Assembly: GCF_016634425.1 (NCBI RefSeq)
Contig: NZ_JAEPES010000001.1
Location: 689,183-753,182 of the forward strand
DNA: 64,000 nucleotides
Source: Lacisediminihabitans changchengi
Lineage (GTDB): Bacteria; Actinomycetota; Actinomycetes; Actinomycetales; Microbacteriaceae
Direction: 5' to 3'
Part shown: positions 40,496 to 50,004 of the stretch, one piece after another
Numbering within the stretch: position 1 is the stretch's first letter
Layout: every line of letters starts with the position of its first letter
The notes under the pieces: model-generated
Seen by the model: only the letters and a program-made list of their open reading frames with translations
What the model was told of the DNA's origin: nothing
The model's database searches: none
Position numbers and translations under genes: made by a program

Positions 40496-41851
40496 ATGAA
40501 GGTCTCCACCGACGCACTGACCGCCCATCTCGCGGCCCTGGCGCAGGTGTGGGACGACACCATCGTTGACCAACCAGGCACGCTGTTGCAGCTGATTGGG
40601 GAGCTGGCGGCGGTGCAGCGCTGCATCGATGCGCTGCGGGTTGAGGTTGCGGGAGAACTTGCTGACCTGTCCGCTGCCCACCGGGGCGGCGAGGGGATGG
40701 CGCGCCGGGCCGGATATTCCCGACCAGGCTCGTATCTGGCCGAGCTGTGGCAGATCAGCGTCGCCGAAGCAACCAGGCTGTGTGAGCTGGGTCTGGCAAC
40801 GCGGCAACGGACCGGCTTGGACGGCTCCCTATTGCCGGCCCGATACCCGGCTGTGGGCGAGGCGATCGGCGCCGGGTCGGTGGGGGTGGAGGCGGCTGTG
40901 GTGATCGTGCGCGAACTGGACCTGGCCGCCCCATTCTGCTCGGCCGAAGCGCGCGCGGCGGGGGAGCGACTGCTGGTGGAGCACGCGCCAGGGTTGACGG
41001 TCAAGCAGGTGCACGGGCTGGCCCGGCAGGTACGCGACCATCTCGATCAGGACGGTGCCGAATCCCGCGATGTGATCCGGAGGCAGCGACGAGCACTGTC
41101 CTGGGTGACTCAACCGGATGGGATGGTGCGCCTGGTCTGGGTGATGCCCCCAGAAACCGCCGGCCTGGTGCGCGCCGGGATCGACCAGCTGGTCGGTGAG
41201 CAGCTGCGCGCCGCCCGCGACCGGATTCCCGAATCTCTGGGGCAAGACGGGTTCACCGACACGGACGATCGGACCATGCCGCAACGCCGCGCCGATGCCG
41301 CCGAGACCCTGTTCCGGAAGGCCATCGGCTGTGGCTGCGGTGGTGGTGGTGGTGGTGGTGATGGGGGTCCGCTGGTGACGATGGTCGTGCGGATGACCCT
41401 CGACCAGTTACGCGACGGCCTCGGCAGCGCCCAGATCGATGGGATCGATGCCGGGATCTCCGCCACCACAGCCCGCCGTCTTGCCGCAGATGCCAACATC
41501 ATCCCCGTAGTCCTTGGCGGGGCCGGGGAAGTCCTTGATCTGGGCAGGTCGCGGCGACTATTCAGCCCCGCCCAACGCCACGCGTTGGCCGAAACGTATG
41601 GCGGGTGCGCGTTCCCGGCCTGCGGTCACCCACCCAGCTACACCGAAGCCCACCACCTCCACTGGTGGTCCAGCGGTGGGGTAACGGATCTGGACAACGG
41701 GATCCCGTTGTGTTCGTTCCACCACCACCGCATCCACGACGACGGGTGGGAAATCCAACTTCGGGAGCAGGTGCCGTATTTCATCCCGCCACCCTGGATC
41801 GACCCCGACCAAACACCCAGACGAGGAGGAAAGCTCATGCTGGTCGAGTGA
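40496..41851 (+). CDS. DUF222 domain / HNH endonuclease (13E12 repeat family)
   Basis: 451 residues from the ATG at 40496. Residues ~15-330 form the DUF222 helical region ('LADLSAAHRGGEGMARRAGY', 'RRQRRALSWV'), and the C-terminus is an HNH nuclease ('CAFPACGHPPSYTEAHHLHWWSSGGVTDLDNGIPLCSFHHHRIHDDGWEI', cited here as two parts: CxxCG knuckle, then AHH, DLDN and HHHRIH). A glycine run (residues ~280-292) comes from a GGT x6 trinucleotide tract at 41339-41356. Members occur in many near-identical copies in actinobacterial genomes and behave like dispersed repeats; function is uncertain. Confidence 0.88.
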   Translation: MKVSTDALTAHLAALAQVWDDTIVDQPGTLLQLIGELAAVQRCIDALRVEVAGELADLSAAHRGGEGMARRAGYSRPGSYLAELWQISVAEATRLCELGLATRQRTGLDGSLLPARYPAVGEAIGAGSVGVEAAVVIVRELDLAAPFCSAEARAAGERLLVEHAPGLTVKQVHGLARQVRDHLDQDGAESRDVIRRQRRALSWVTQPDGMVRLVWVMPPETAGLVRAGIDQLVGEQLRAARDRIPESLGQDGFTDTDDRTMPQRRADAAETLFRKAIGCGCGGGGGGGDGGPLVTMVVRMTLDQLRDGLGSAQIDGIDAGISATTARRLAADANIIPVVLGGAGEVLDLGRSRRLFSPAQRHALAETYGGCAFPACGHPPSYTEAHHLHWWSSGGVTDLDNGIPLCSFHHHRIHDDGWEIQLREQVPYFIPPPWIDPDQTPRRGGKLMLVE

Positions 41852-41995
41852 CAGCCCAGTGACAGCCCGGTGACGGCCCAGCGGCGGGCGGCAGCGGAGT
41901 CAGCGTGGGGTAGGGCGATAGCAGGTTCTCGCCTTGGGGGCGAAACTGACGCGCCGAGCCCAACAACTCCGAACCGGACCGGACCGGACCCTAGA

Positions 41996-42676
41996 TCACC
42001 CGGCATCCGGCGCAAAGCGGTAGCCCATACCCGGTTCGGTCAGCAGGTACCGGGGTCTCGACGGCTCTGGTTCGAGCTTTTTGCGCAGCTGGGCGAGGTA
42101 GAGCCGCAGGTATCCGTCTTCCTTCTCGTACCCGGGACCCCACACCGAAGTGAGCAGAAGGTGCTTGGTGACCAACCGCCTCGGGTTGCGCACGAGTACC
42201 TCGAGAATGTGCCACTCCGTCGGCGTCAGCTTCACCGGCTCGCCCGCCTTGGTGACGGTGTGCCCGGCGAGATCGACCACCACGTCACCGAAACTGGTGA
42301 CCGGCTCATCCGGCTCGGTGGTCGCCCGACGGCTCAGCGCACGGATGCGCGCCAACAGCTCGTCGATCGCGAACGGCTTGGTCACATAGTCGTCGGCTCC
42401 GGCGTCGAGAGCATCGACTTTGTCCGCAGAATCCGATCGCCCGCTGACCACGAGGATCGGCACCTCGGTCCAGCCGCGCAAGCCCTCGATCACCCGAATT
42501 CCGCTGAACCCCGGGAGCCCGAGATCGAGCAGCACGAGTTCCGGTTTGGTCTTCGCCGCGACGTCGAGAGCTTCGGGTCCCGAGCGCGCCAGCGAGACGT
42601 CGTAGCCGCGCGCGGCGAGGTTGATCCGCAACGCCTTGAGGATCTGCGCATCGTCGTCGACCACGAGAATTCGCAT
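41996..42676 (-). CDS. kdpE: Potassium-regulated response regulator KdpE
   Basis: 226 residues, OmpR type. Receiver domain with phosphoacceptor Asp51 ('LVLLDLGLPG'), acidic pocket at residues 7-9 and 'VTKPFA' lysine; C-terminal winged helix ('LTPTEWHILEVLVRNPRRLVT', 'YLRLYLAQLRKKLE'). Its start overlaps the kdpD stop by one base. It should bind the tandem sites upstream of the kdp operon and activate it when KdpD signals potassium limitation or osmotic stress. Confidence 0.95.
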   Translation of the reverse strand: MRILVVDDDAQILKALRINLAARGYDVSLARSGPEALDVAAKTKPELVLLDLGLPGFSGIRVIEGLRGWTEVPILVVSGRSDSADKVDALDAGADDYVTKPFAIDELLARIRALSRRATTEPDEPVTSFGDVVVDLAGHTVTKAGEPVKLTPTEWHILEVLVRNPRRLVTKHLLLTSVWGPGYEKEDGYLRLYLAQLRKKLEPEPSRPRYLLTEPGMGYRFAPDAG

Positions 42677-45198
42677 CAGGAAGTCCTCGCCGGAGAAACG
42701 ACAGCGGACGCCGCGATCGGAAGGGAGACGACCATGGTGAGACCTCCACCGGGGGTGTCCTCGGCCTGCAAGCTGCCCCCCATCGCCGTCATGAAGCCAT
42801 TGGACAGTGCAAGACCGAGACCGATGCCGGTGGTGTTGTCGGTGTCCCCGAGTCGCTGGAACGGTTGGAAGGCCTCCGCCCGAGCGGCCGGGGGAATGCC
42901 GGGTCCGCGATCGATGACGCGCAGCTCGACGCGGTCTCCGAACGAACTTGCCGTGACGAGTGGCGGAGTGCTGACGGGGGAGTAGCGCAGAGCGTTGCTG
43001 ACAAGATTCACAATCACGCGCTGTACCAACGCCGGATCGCACCGAACCTCGGGAAGGCTTGCCGGAACGTCGACCACTACCTGACCGCTGGCAAGGCCCA
43101 GCTCATCGAGAGCGAGCGGCGCAATCTCGTCCATGCCCACGGTGCTGAGCGAGATCGGCAGCACGCCGGCCTGCAGTCGACTAGCGTCGAGCAGGTCGGC
43201 TACCAGATCGGCGAGGCGGTGCAGGGATACTTCCGCAGTCTCCAGCAGTTCGTCGCGGTCCTGCTCGCTCCAGCGCACATCCGTTGCTCGCAGGCTGGAG
43301 ACCGCAGCGGTTGCCGACGACAGCGGCGTGCGCAGATCGTGCCCGACCGCGGCGAGCAGGGCGGTCCGAAGCCGATCGGCCTCCTCCAGCGGACGTATGC
43401 CCTGCGCCTGTTCGCGCAGGTCGCGCTGTTCCAGCGCCGCATCGATCTGCGCCACGAAGGCGTCGAGAATGCGTCCATCGGAGGCAAGCAACTCGCGCCC
43501 GGTGAGGATGATCTGTCCGCCCTCGCTGAGGGCGACGACGGTGCGGTTGGGGGTGCGGTTGGGGGTGCGCGGTCCGGCAGCAACGGCGCCGGACTCGAAC
43601 AGTACGGCATCCTTCGAACGGATGACCACACTCGCCATCCCGAACACCTCACGCAACCGGTTCGCCAGTGCCTCCACCGCGTTCTCACCCCGGATGATGC
43701 TGCCGGCCACGGTCGCGAGCGTCTCGGCTTCGGCAGCGGACCTCCGTGCCGCCCGGCTGCGGCTGGCCGATCTGTCGACCACGAGTGACACAAGCACACC
43801 CACCAGCAAGAAGATCAGCAGCGTGACGAGATGCGCAGGGTCGGCGATCCGCACCGTGTAGAAGGGCACGACGAAGAAGAAGTCGAGGCAGAACCCCGCG
43901 ATCACCGCCGCCGTCACCGCGGGCCAGAGTCCCCCGACCAGGGCGACGATGACAACCAAAAGTTGAAACGCGAGCACGTCGCTCACCAGCGCTTCTGGAC
44001 GACGCACCAGCGTCAGGAACAGCGTGAGGAGCGGGGTGACCAGCACAGTGACCGCGAAACCCAACAGCCGCTGTTTCCAGGTGAGCGAACCGCGCGAGCG
44101 AGGAAGTTGCAGCGTTCCGGCAGCGGCGTGGGACACGATGTGCACGTCGATGTCGCCCGACGCACGGATGACCGTCGCACCGATTCCCTGCCCGGTGAGG
44201 AATGCGGTGAGTCGGCTCCGCCGGCTGACCCCGATGACCAGCTGAGTCGCATTCACCGCGCGGGCGAACTCTACGAGCGCTGTCGGCGTGCTGTCGCCGA
44301 CCACCTGGTGATAGGTCCCGCCGAGGCTTTCGACGAGTGCGCGCTGTTGCGCGAGGGCGCCGGGGTCGGACTCGGCGAGACCGTCGGGACTCGACACATG
44401 GAGAGCGAGCAGCTGGCCGCCGCTCGTGCGGGCGGCGATTCGAGCGCCCCGACGGATGAGCGTTTCTCCCTCACTGCCGCCCGGCAGTGCCACCACGACC
44501 CGCTCACGGGCCTCCCATTTGCCGCGGATACCGTGACCGTCGCGATAAGCCTGGAGCGCGACATCCACCTCATCGGCCAGCCAGAGCAACGCGAGTTCGC
44601 GCAGAGCGGTGAGGTTGCCGAGCCGGAAATAGTTGCTGAGGGCCGCGTCGATGGTTCCTGCCGGGTACACGTCTCCGCCGGCGAGCCTGGCCCGCAGTGC
44701 TTCGGGCGCCAGGTCGACGACCTCGATCTGGTCGGCAGAGCGCAGCACGGAATCGGGAATGGTCTCACGCTGCACCACCCCGGTGATCGACTGCACGACG
44801 TCATTGAGAGATTCGATGTGTTGGATGTTGACCGTCGAGAGGACGTTGATTCCCGCGTCCAACAACCGCCGGACATCCTGCCAGCGTTTCGAATTCTCCG
44901 ACCCGGGGGCATTGCTGTGGGCCAACTCGTCCACCAGTGCCCATTGCGGAGCTCGCGCGATCAGCGCGTGGATGTCCATCTCCTCGAGATCCACCTCACG
45001 GTGCGAGACCCGGCGGCGGGGAAGAACTTCCAGACCTTCGAGCATCGAGGCGGTGCCCGAGCGCCCGTGCGTTTCGACGAGTCCGACCACGACGTCAAGG
45101 CCCTGCTCCCGGAGCCGGCGTCCCTCCTCGAGCATCGAGAATGTTTTGCCGACTCCGGGCGCAGCGCCCAGATAGACCTTGAGGAATCCCTCGGTCAC
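42676..45198 (-). CDS. kdpD: Sensor histidine kinase KdpD
   Basis: 840 residues, GTG start. Order: KdpD domain with Walker A ('GAAPGVGKT', residues ~11-19), universal-stress-protein-like domain (~220-360), four membrane helices (~375-475), GAF-like linker, and histidine kinase core with His620 ('VGHDLRTPLSS') and ATP-binding 'DRGPGIPP'. It senses K+ and turgor and phosphorylates KdpE. A 12-bp tandem duplication (43541-43564) makes TPNRTPNRT in the linker. Follows kdpC by 15 bases. Confidence 0.96.
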   Translation of the reverse strand: MTEGFLKVYLGAAPGVGKTFSMLEEGRRLREQGLDVVVGLVETHGRSGTASMLEGLEVLPRRRVSHREVDLEEMDIHALIARAPQWALVDELAHSNAPGSENSKRWQDVRRLLDAGINVLSTVNIQHIESLNDVVQSITGVVQRETIPDSVLRSADQIEVVDLAPEALRARLAGGDVYPAGTIDAALSNYFRLGNLTALRELALLWLADEVDVALQAYRDGHGIRGKWEARERVVVALPGGSEGETLIRRGARIAARTSGGQLLALHVSSPDGLAESDPGALAQQRALVESLGGTYHQVVGDSTPTALVEFARAVNATQLVIGVSRRSRLTAFLTGQGIGATVIRASGDIDVHIVSHAAAGTLQLPRSRGSLTWKQRLLGFAVTVLVTPLLTLFLTLVRRPEALVSDVLAFQLLVVIVALVGGLWPAVTAAVIAGFCLDFFFVVPFYTVRIADPAHLVTLLIFLLVGVLVSLVVDRSASRSRAARRSAAEAETLATVAGSIIRGENAVEALANRLREVFGMASVVIRSKDAVLFESGAVAAGPRTPNRTPNRTVVALSEGGQIILTGRELLASDGRILDAFVAQIDAALEQRDLREQAQGIRPLEEADRLRTALLAAVGHDLRTPLSSATAAVSSLRATDVRWSEQDRDELLETAEVSLHRLADLVADLLDASRLQAGVLPISLSTVGMDEIAPLALDELGLASGQVVVDVPASLPEVRCDPALVQRVIVNLVSNALRYSPVSTPPLVTASSFGDRVELRVIDRGPGIPPAARAEAFQPFQRLGDTDNTTGIGLGLALSNGFMTAMGGSLQAEDTPGGGLTMVVSLPIAASAVVSPARTS

Positions 45199-45213
45199 TT
45201 AATTGCCATTCGC

Positions 45214-45810
45214 TCAGCCCAGCTTGCTGAGAGCGATGTTGAGCTCCAGCACATTGACGGTGGGGTAGCTGAGGTAGCCGAGCACCGGAGCCTGCACGTG
45301 CGCCTCGACGAGGGCTGCGACATCCGACTCCTTGAGACCGCGTGTTTCGGCGACGCGCGCCACCTGCTCACGAGCGTACTCGGGGCTGATGTGCGGATCG
45401 ATTCCCGAGGCGGATGCCGTGAGGGCGTCGGCAGGGATCGACGCCGGGTCGACACCATCGAGCTTGGCGATCGCCGCACGGCGTTCCTTGATGGCCTTGA
45501 TCAGGTCCGGGTTCTCGGGGCCCTGGTTGCTGCCGCTGGACGCTCCGCCGTCGTCACCGGTGGCGGACGGTCGCGACTGGAACCACTGCGGGAGAGCCTT
45601 GCCCTTTTTGTCGGCAAAGCTCTGGCCGATGAGGCTCGAGCCGACAGTCTTGCCGTCGACCTGCACCAGCGCGCCGTGTGCCTGTGCTGGTGCGAGGAGA
45701 CCGATGCCGGTGATGACGAGCGGGTAGCCGATGCCGAGCACGACCGTCAAGACGATCAGCGCGCGGAGTGCGACCCAGTACTGCCTGGTAATGCCGCGTT
45801 GTGAGGCCAT
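45214..45810 (-). CDS. kdpC: Potassium-transporting ATPase subunit C
   Basis: 198 residues from the ATG at 45810. One N-terminal membrane helix ('LRALIVLTVVLGIGYPLVITGI') then an extracytoplasmic domain with 'GSSLIGQSF', 'FQSRPSATG', 'DALTASASGIDPHISPEYA' and 'VNVLELNIAL', the KdpC signature. It is the assembly/affinity subunit of KdpFABC. It sits between kdpB and kdpD in the standard order. Confidence 0.95.
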   Translation of the reverse strand: MASQRGITRQYWVALRALIVLTVVLGIGYPLVITGIGLLAPAQAHGALVQVDGKTVGSSLIGQSFADKKGKALPQWFQSRPSATGDDGGASSGSNQGPENPDLIKAIKERRAAIAKLDGVDPASIPADALTASASGIDPHISPEYAREQVARVAETRGLKESDVAALVEAHVQAPVLGYLSYPTVNVLELNIALSKLG

Positions 45811-45839
45811 GATTGTGATTTCCTTACGAAGGTTGTGGC

Positions 45840-47990
45840 TTAGAAACCGGGGATCAGCGAGATCACGAGGTCGATGATCTTGATGCCGATGAACGGCGCG
45901 ATGAGCCCGCCGACACCGTAGATCCACAGATTGCGACTGAGGATCTTGGAAACGCTCGACGCTCTGTACTTCACGCCGCGCAGGGCCAACGGGATCAGCA
46001 CGATGATGATCAGTGCGTTGAACACGACCGCGGACAGGATCGCCGAGGCGGGGGAGTGCAGCTGCATGAAGTTCAGCGCGGCGAGTCCCGGGTAGCTGGC
46101 CACGAACATCGCGGGGATGATCGCGAAATACTTGGCCACGTCGTTGGCAATCGAGAAGGTGGTCAGCGATCCGCGGGTGATCAGCAACTGCTTGCCGATG
46201 GCCACGATGTCGATGAGTTTCGTCGGGTCGGAGTCGAGGTCAACCATGTTGCCGGCCTCTTTCGCGGCCGACGTTCCGGTGTTCATCGCGACGCCGACGT
46301 CTGCCTGCGCGAGTGCCGGGGCATCGTTGGTGCCGTCTCCGGTCATTGCGACGAGGTTGCCGCCCTGCTGCTCCTTCTTGATCAGCTCCATCTTGTCTTC
46401 CGGCGTCGCCTCGGCGAGGAAGTCGTCGACACCGGCCTCCGCGGCGATGGCCTTCGCGGTGAGGGGGTTGTCACCCGTGATCATCACCGTGCGGATGCCC
46501 ATCCGCCGCAGGTCGGCGAAGCGCTCGGCCAGGCCGGTCTTCACGACGTCTTTCAGATAGATGACACCCAGAACGGATGCCGTCCCCTCAGCCGTTCGCT
46601 CGGCGACGACCAGCGGGGTGCCGCCGGCCTCCGAGATGCGGGTGACGATGGCGTCGAGCTCATGCTGGATCTTGACGTCGGTCACCCCGGTCCAGGCTGC
46701 GACCTGCGATCCGGCGCCCTTGCGCACCTGGCTGCCGTCCGCGTAGTCGACTCCCGACATTCTGGTCTGAGCAGTGAACGGAACGACCTCGCCCGTGACC
46801 TCGGTGGGAATGGTGAACCCTAGCTCGTGAGCCAGGTCGAGCACCGACTTTCCCTCTGGCGTCGGGTCGCTGAGCGATGAGGTCGCCGCAGCACGGGCCA
46901 GACGTTCGAGGCTCACCCCGCTGACGGGAGCGAACTCGGCGGCGCGACGGTTGCCGTAGGTGATGGTGCCGGTCTTGTCGAGCAACAGGGTGGTCACATC
47001 TCCCGCTGCCTCGACGGCACGGCCCGACATGGCGAGCACGTTGTGCTGCACGAGTCGGTCCATTCCGGCGATGCCGATCGCAGAAAGCAGAGCACCGATG
47101 GTGGTCGGGATCAGGCAGACCAGCAGCGCTACCAGCACGGGCACGCTCTGTGTGGCGTTGGAGTAGCTGGCGATCGGATTGATGATCAGCACGACGACCA
47201 CGAAGATGATCGTGAGGCTTGCCAGCAGGATGTTCAGCGCGATCTCGTTCGGCGTCTTCTGCCGGGAGGCGCCCTCGACCAGGGCGATCATTCGGTCGAC
47301 GAAGGTCTCACCGGGCTTGCTGGTGATCTGCACCACGATACGGTCGGAGAGCACCCGGGTGCCACCGGTGACAGCGCTGCGGTCACCGCCGGATTCGCGA
47401 ACGACCGGAGCCGACTCCCCGGTGATGGCGGACTCGTCGACGGAGGCGATTCCCCAGACGATGTCTCCGTCGCCCGGGATCGACTCCCCGGCGGTCACCA
47501 CCACGATGTCGCCGAGGGTGAGTTCTGCCGAGGCGCGCTGCACCATCGTGCTGCGCAGAGCTGCGGCATCCGTCTTCGGGTCATAGCCGTCGACCACGTT
47601 GGCCATGGTGCTGGTGCGACTCTCGCGCAGGCTCTTCGCCTGTGCCTTGCCGCGGCCTTCGGCGACGGCCTCGGCCATGTTGGCGAACACCACGGTGAGC
47701 CAAAGCCAGACCGCGATGGCCCAGATGAACGCGAGGGAGGTGGGAGACGCAGTCGACGTGGAGGCGTCACCGACGAAGGGCTGCGCGATCGCCAGCACCG
47801 TGGTCAGTGCGGCGCCGATCTCGACGACGAACATGACCGGATTGCGCCACATGGTGCGCGGGTCGAGCTTGCGCAGCGCACCGGGGATGCTCGCGACGAG
47901 CTGACCGGCGCTGAACGCCGACGCGGTCTTTCGGGTGGGGGTGTCCCCGCTTGCCCCGCTGTTGGTGGGGCTGATGAGTGTGGTGGACAT
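45840..47990 (-). CDS. kdpB: Potassium-transporting ATPase ATP-binding subunit B
   Basis: 716 residues from the ATG at 47990, two bases after the kdpA stop. P-type ATPase motifs: 'TGESAPV' (actuator), 'DKTGTIT' with the phosphorylated Asp338, 'KGAGS' and '[21 protein letters not shown]'. It hydrolyses ATP to power K+ uptake by KdpA. The N-terminal ~25 residues are Ser/Thr/Gly rich and variable. Confidence 0.97.
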   Translation of the reverse strand: MSTTLISPTNSGASGDTPTRKTASAFSAGQLVASIPGALRKLDPRTMWRNPVMFVVEIGAALTTVLAIAQPFVGDASTSTASPTSLAFIWAIAVWLWLTVVFANMAEAVAEGRGKAQAKSLRESRTSTMANVVDGYDPKTDAAALRSTMVQRASAELTLGDIVVVTAGESIPGDGDIVWGIASVDESAITGESAPVVRESGGDRSAVTGGTRVLSDRIVVQITSKPGETFVDRMIALVEGASRQKTPNEIALNILLASLTIIFVVVVLIINPIASYSNATQSVPVLVALLVCLIPTTIGALLSAIGIAGMDRLVQHNVLAMSGRAVEAAGDVTTLLLDKTGTITYGNRRAAEFAPVSGVSLERLARAAATSSLSDPTPEGKSVLDLAHELGFTIPTEVTGEVVPFTAQTRMSGVDYADGSQVRKGAGSQVAAWTGVTDVKIQHELDAIVTRISEAGGTPLVVAERTAEGTASVLGVIYLKDVVKTGLAERFADLRRMGIRTVMITGDNPLTAKAIAAEAGVDDFLAEATPEDKMELIKKEQQGGNLVAMTGDGTNDAPALAQADVGVAMNTGTSAAKEAGNMVDLDSDPTKLIDIVAIGKQLLITRGSLTTFSIANDVAKYFAIIPAMFVASYPGLAALNFMQLHSPASAILSAVVFNALIIIVLIPLALRGVKYRASSVSKILSRNLWIYGVGGLIAPFIGIKIIDLVISLIPGF

Positions 47991-47992
47991 GG

Positions 47993-49669
47993 TTAGTTGA
48001 GTCCTTCTGCCAACGGGCCGAGAGCGAGAACGGGGAGGTAGGTGAGTGCTGAGACGATCAGGATGACGCCGATCAGCAGGCCGACGAACTGCGGGCGGTG
48101 CGTGGGCAGCGTGCCTGCGGTGACCGGGATCTTGTCCTGAGCGGCGAAAGAACCAGCCAGGGCGAGCACGAACACGATCGGCAGGAAGCGTCCGAGGAGC
48201 ATCGCCACCCCGAGTGCAGTGTCGAACCACGGGGTGCTGGCGGTGAGGCCGGCGAAGGCGGATCCGTTGTTATTGCCGGCCGAGGTGAAGGCGTACAACA
48301 CCTCAGAGAAGCCGTGCAGCCCCGGGTTTGCCAACGACGTGCCGACGACGGATGAGCGCACCGCCGGTATCGCGAAGCTGAGGGCGGTACCGGCCAGGAC
48401 GATGGTCGGCGTGATCAGGATGTACAGGCTCGCGAGCTTGATCTCGCGGGCACCGATCTTCTTGCCGAGGTATTCCGGCGTACGCCCCACCATCAGGCCG
48501 GCGACGAATACCGCAACGATCGCCATGATGAGGATGCCGTAGAGACCAGAACCGACGCCGCCGGGGGCGACCTCGCCGAGCATCATGTTCAGCATGGCCA
48601 GTCCGCCGCCGAGAGCGGTGAAACTGTCGTGCATCGAGTTGACGGCACCGGTGGAGGTGGCGGTGCTACTGGTGGCGAAGATGGTCGAATCGACGATGCC
48701 GAATCGGGTTTCCTTGCCTTCCATCGCGCCGCCGGCCAACTGTGAGGCGGTGCCGTGTCCGACCGATTCGAGCAGCGTCAACAACGCCGCAGAGACGATC
48801 CAGATCAGGCCCATCGCCGACAGGAGCGCGTAGCCCTGTCGCACGTCGCCGACCATCCGACCAAAGGTGCGGGTGAGGGCGAAGGGGATGGCGAGCATCA
48901 GCACGATCTCGAACAGGTTGGTCCACCCATTCGGGTTCTCGAAGGGGTGGGCGGAGTTCACGTTGAAGAACCCGCCACCGTTGGTTCCGAGAATCTTGAT
49001 CGCTTCCTGCGAGGCGACCGGGCCACCGGGAACCGTCACAGCACTACCGGCGATCGAGGTGAAGTGCTGGAAGCCGTCGAAGTTCTGCACGACCCCGCTG
49101 ACCAGCAGCACGATGGCGGCGAATACCGACAGCGGCAGCAGGATGCGCACCGTACCGCGCGTCAGGTCCACCCAGAAGTTTCCGATGGTCAGACTGCGAC
49201 GTGCGGCGAGCCCGCGGATGAGCGCAATGGCGATCGCGATGCCGACGGCGGAAGAGACGAAGTTCTGCACCGCCAGAGCGACCAGCTGCACCGTGTAGCC
49301 CATGGTCACCTCAGGCGAGTACGACTGCCAGTTGGTGTTGGTGACGAAGGAGATCGCGGTGTTCCACGCCAGGCTCTGCTCCACCGGCGGCAGGCCGAGG
49401 GAGTATGGCAAGAACTGCTGGAGGCGCTGCACTCCATAGACGAGGAGCACGCCCAGCGCGGAGAATGCCAGAACGCTGCGCAGGTACACGGCCCAGGTCT
49501 GACTGGAGTGCGGGTTCACCCCGATGATGCGATAGAAGCCACGCTCGACTTTGAGGTCTTTCTTGCTCGTGTAGACCATGGCCATGTAATCGCCCAGGGG
49601 GCGGTAGATGAGGCCGAGAATCACCACGAGAGTGAGCATGGTGAAGACGAAGAGCCAGATGTTGCTCAC
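47993..49669 (-). CDS. kdpA: Potassium-transporting ATPase subunit A
   Basis: 558 residues, GTG start overlapping the kdpF stop by one base. About ten helices with four selectivity-filter-like loops: '[11 protein letters not shown]', '[20 protein letters not shown]', 'GSGLYGI' and '[13 protein letters not shown]'. It is the channel-like K+-translocating subunit related to the SKT family. Confidence 0.97.
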   Translation of the reverse strand: MSNIWLFVFTMLTLVVILGLIYRPLGDYMAMVYTSKKDLKVERGFYRIIGVNPHSSQTWAVYLRSVLAFSALGVLLVYGVQRLQQFLPYSLGLPPVEQSLAWNTAISFVTNTNWQSYSPEVTMGYTVQLVALAVQNFVSSAVGIAIAIALIRGLAARRSLTIGNFWVDLTRGTVRILLPLSVFAAIVLLVSGVVQNFDGFQHFTSIAGSAVTVPGGPVASQEAIKILGTNGGGFFNVNSAHPFENPNGWTNLFEIVLMLAIPFALTRTFGRMVGDVRQGYALLSAMGLIWIVSAALLTLLESVGHGTASQLAGGAMEGKETRFGIVDSTIFATSSTATSTGAVNSMHDSFTALGGGLAMLNMMLGEVAPGGVGSGLYGILIMAIVAVFVAGLMVGRTPEYLGKKIGAREIKLASLYILITPTIVLAGTALSFAIPAVRSSVVGTSLANPGLHGFSEVLYAFTSAGNNNGSAFAGLTASTPWFDTALGVAMLLGRFLPIVFVLALAGSFAAQDKIPVTAGTLPTHRPQFVGLLIGVILIVSALTYLPVLALGPLAEGLN

Positions 49670-49758
49670 TAAAAACGCTCCGGCTTGATCAGGGCGAACA
49701 CCAGGTAGACCAGTGCCGCGAATCCGAGGACGACAGAGAGGATGCTGAGGACGATCAC
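49669..49758 (-). CDS. kdpF: Potassium-transporting ATPase subunit F
   Basis: 29 residues, GTG start. A single helix ('[21 protein letters not shown]') ending 'IKPERF', the signature KPERF tail of KdpF, which stabilises the KdpABC complex in the membrane. Its start overlaps the stop of an upstream 27-codon frame by 4 bases (GTGA), implying coupled translation. Confidence 0.93.
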   Translation of the reverse strand: MIVLSILSVVLGFAALVYLVFALIKPERF

Positions 49759-49838
49759 AGCTTCTCTACCCCCCAGGCGACAAGGGCGACGATGGCAAAC
49801 AATGCCACTACGCCAGCGAGGTAAGCGAGATCGAGCAT
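49755..49838 (-). CDS. 27-residue membrane peptide at the head of the kdp operon
   Basis: The ATG at 49838 is preceded by GGAGGAA at an ideal spacing (the best ribosome-binding site in the operon). The frame encodes 27 residues: a short acidic start (MLDL), one hydrophobic helix of ~18 residues ('[17 protein letters not shown]') and a charged end 'VEKL'. Its TGA overlaps the kdpF GTG by 4 bases. It is distinct from KdpF (no KPERF tail). It could be a second small subunit of the Kdp complex, or a translated leader that couples ribosome loading to kdpF. I recognise no named family. Confidence 0.72.
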   Translation of the reverse strand: MLDLAYLAGVVALFAIVALVAWGVEKL

Positions 49839-49866
49839 GGGGTTCCTCCGCGAGGGTTGACTCTGT

Positions 49867-49891
49867 GTGCGCTGCCACTTCGGCAGCGCAC
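49867..49891 (-). promoter_or_regulatory. Perfect 10-bp hairpin in the kdp leader
   Basis: GTGCGCTGCC (49867-49876), loop of 5 and GGCAGCGCAC (49882-49891) form an exact stem between the KdpE-like sites and the first ribosome-binding site. It would fold in the 5' untranslated leader and could protect the transcript or act in attenuation. Confidence 0.6.
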
Positions 49892-49930
49892 CGACGAGTC
49901 AATCCTTGTCAGAGCAGGAGGAGCGCGGTC

Positions 49931-49968
49931 CTAACGTTTTTCTAACGTCGGCCGCAGGGAATCTAACG
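49931..49968 (-). promoter_or_regulatory. Candidate KdpE operator: helically phased CGTTAG repeats
   Basis: On the minus strand CGTTAG occurs three times as direct repeats (plus-strand CTAACG at 49931, 49942 and 49963), at steps of 11 and 21 bases, that is one and two helical turns. OmpR-family regulators such as KdpE bind tandem direct half-sites with this phasing, and the location ~95-130 bases upstream of the first kdp start codon is suitable for activation. Confidence 0.6.
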
Positions 49969-49976
49969 CCCCGATC

Positions 49977-50004
49977 AGACGACAGCTGCTAGACGACAGC
50001 TGCT
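49977..50004. repeat. 14-bp perfect tandem duplication at the ppgK stop
   Basis: AGACGACAGCTGCT is repeated exactly at 49977-49990 and 49991-50004, touching the stop codon of ppgK. Confidence 0.95.

Noticed and set aside
47991..48230. 5' extension of the kdpB frame
   Set aside because: It overlaps the conserved C-terminus of kdpA; KdpB starts at the ATG at 47990, just after the kdpA stop.
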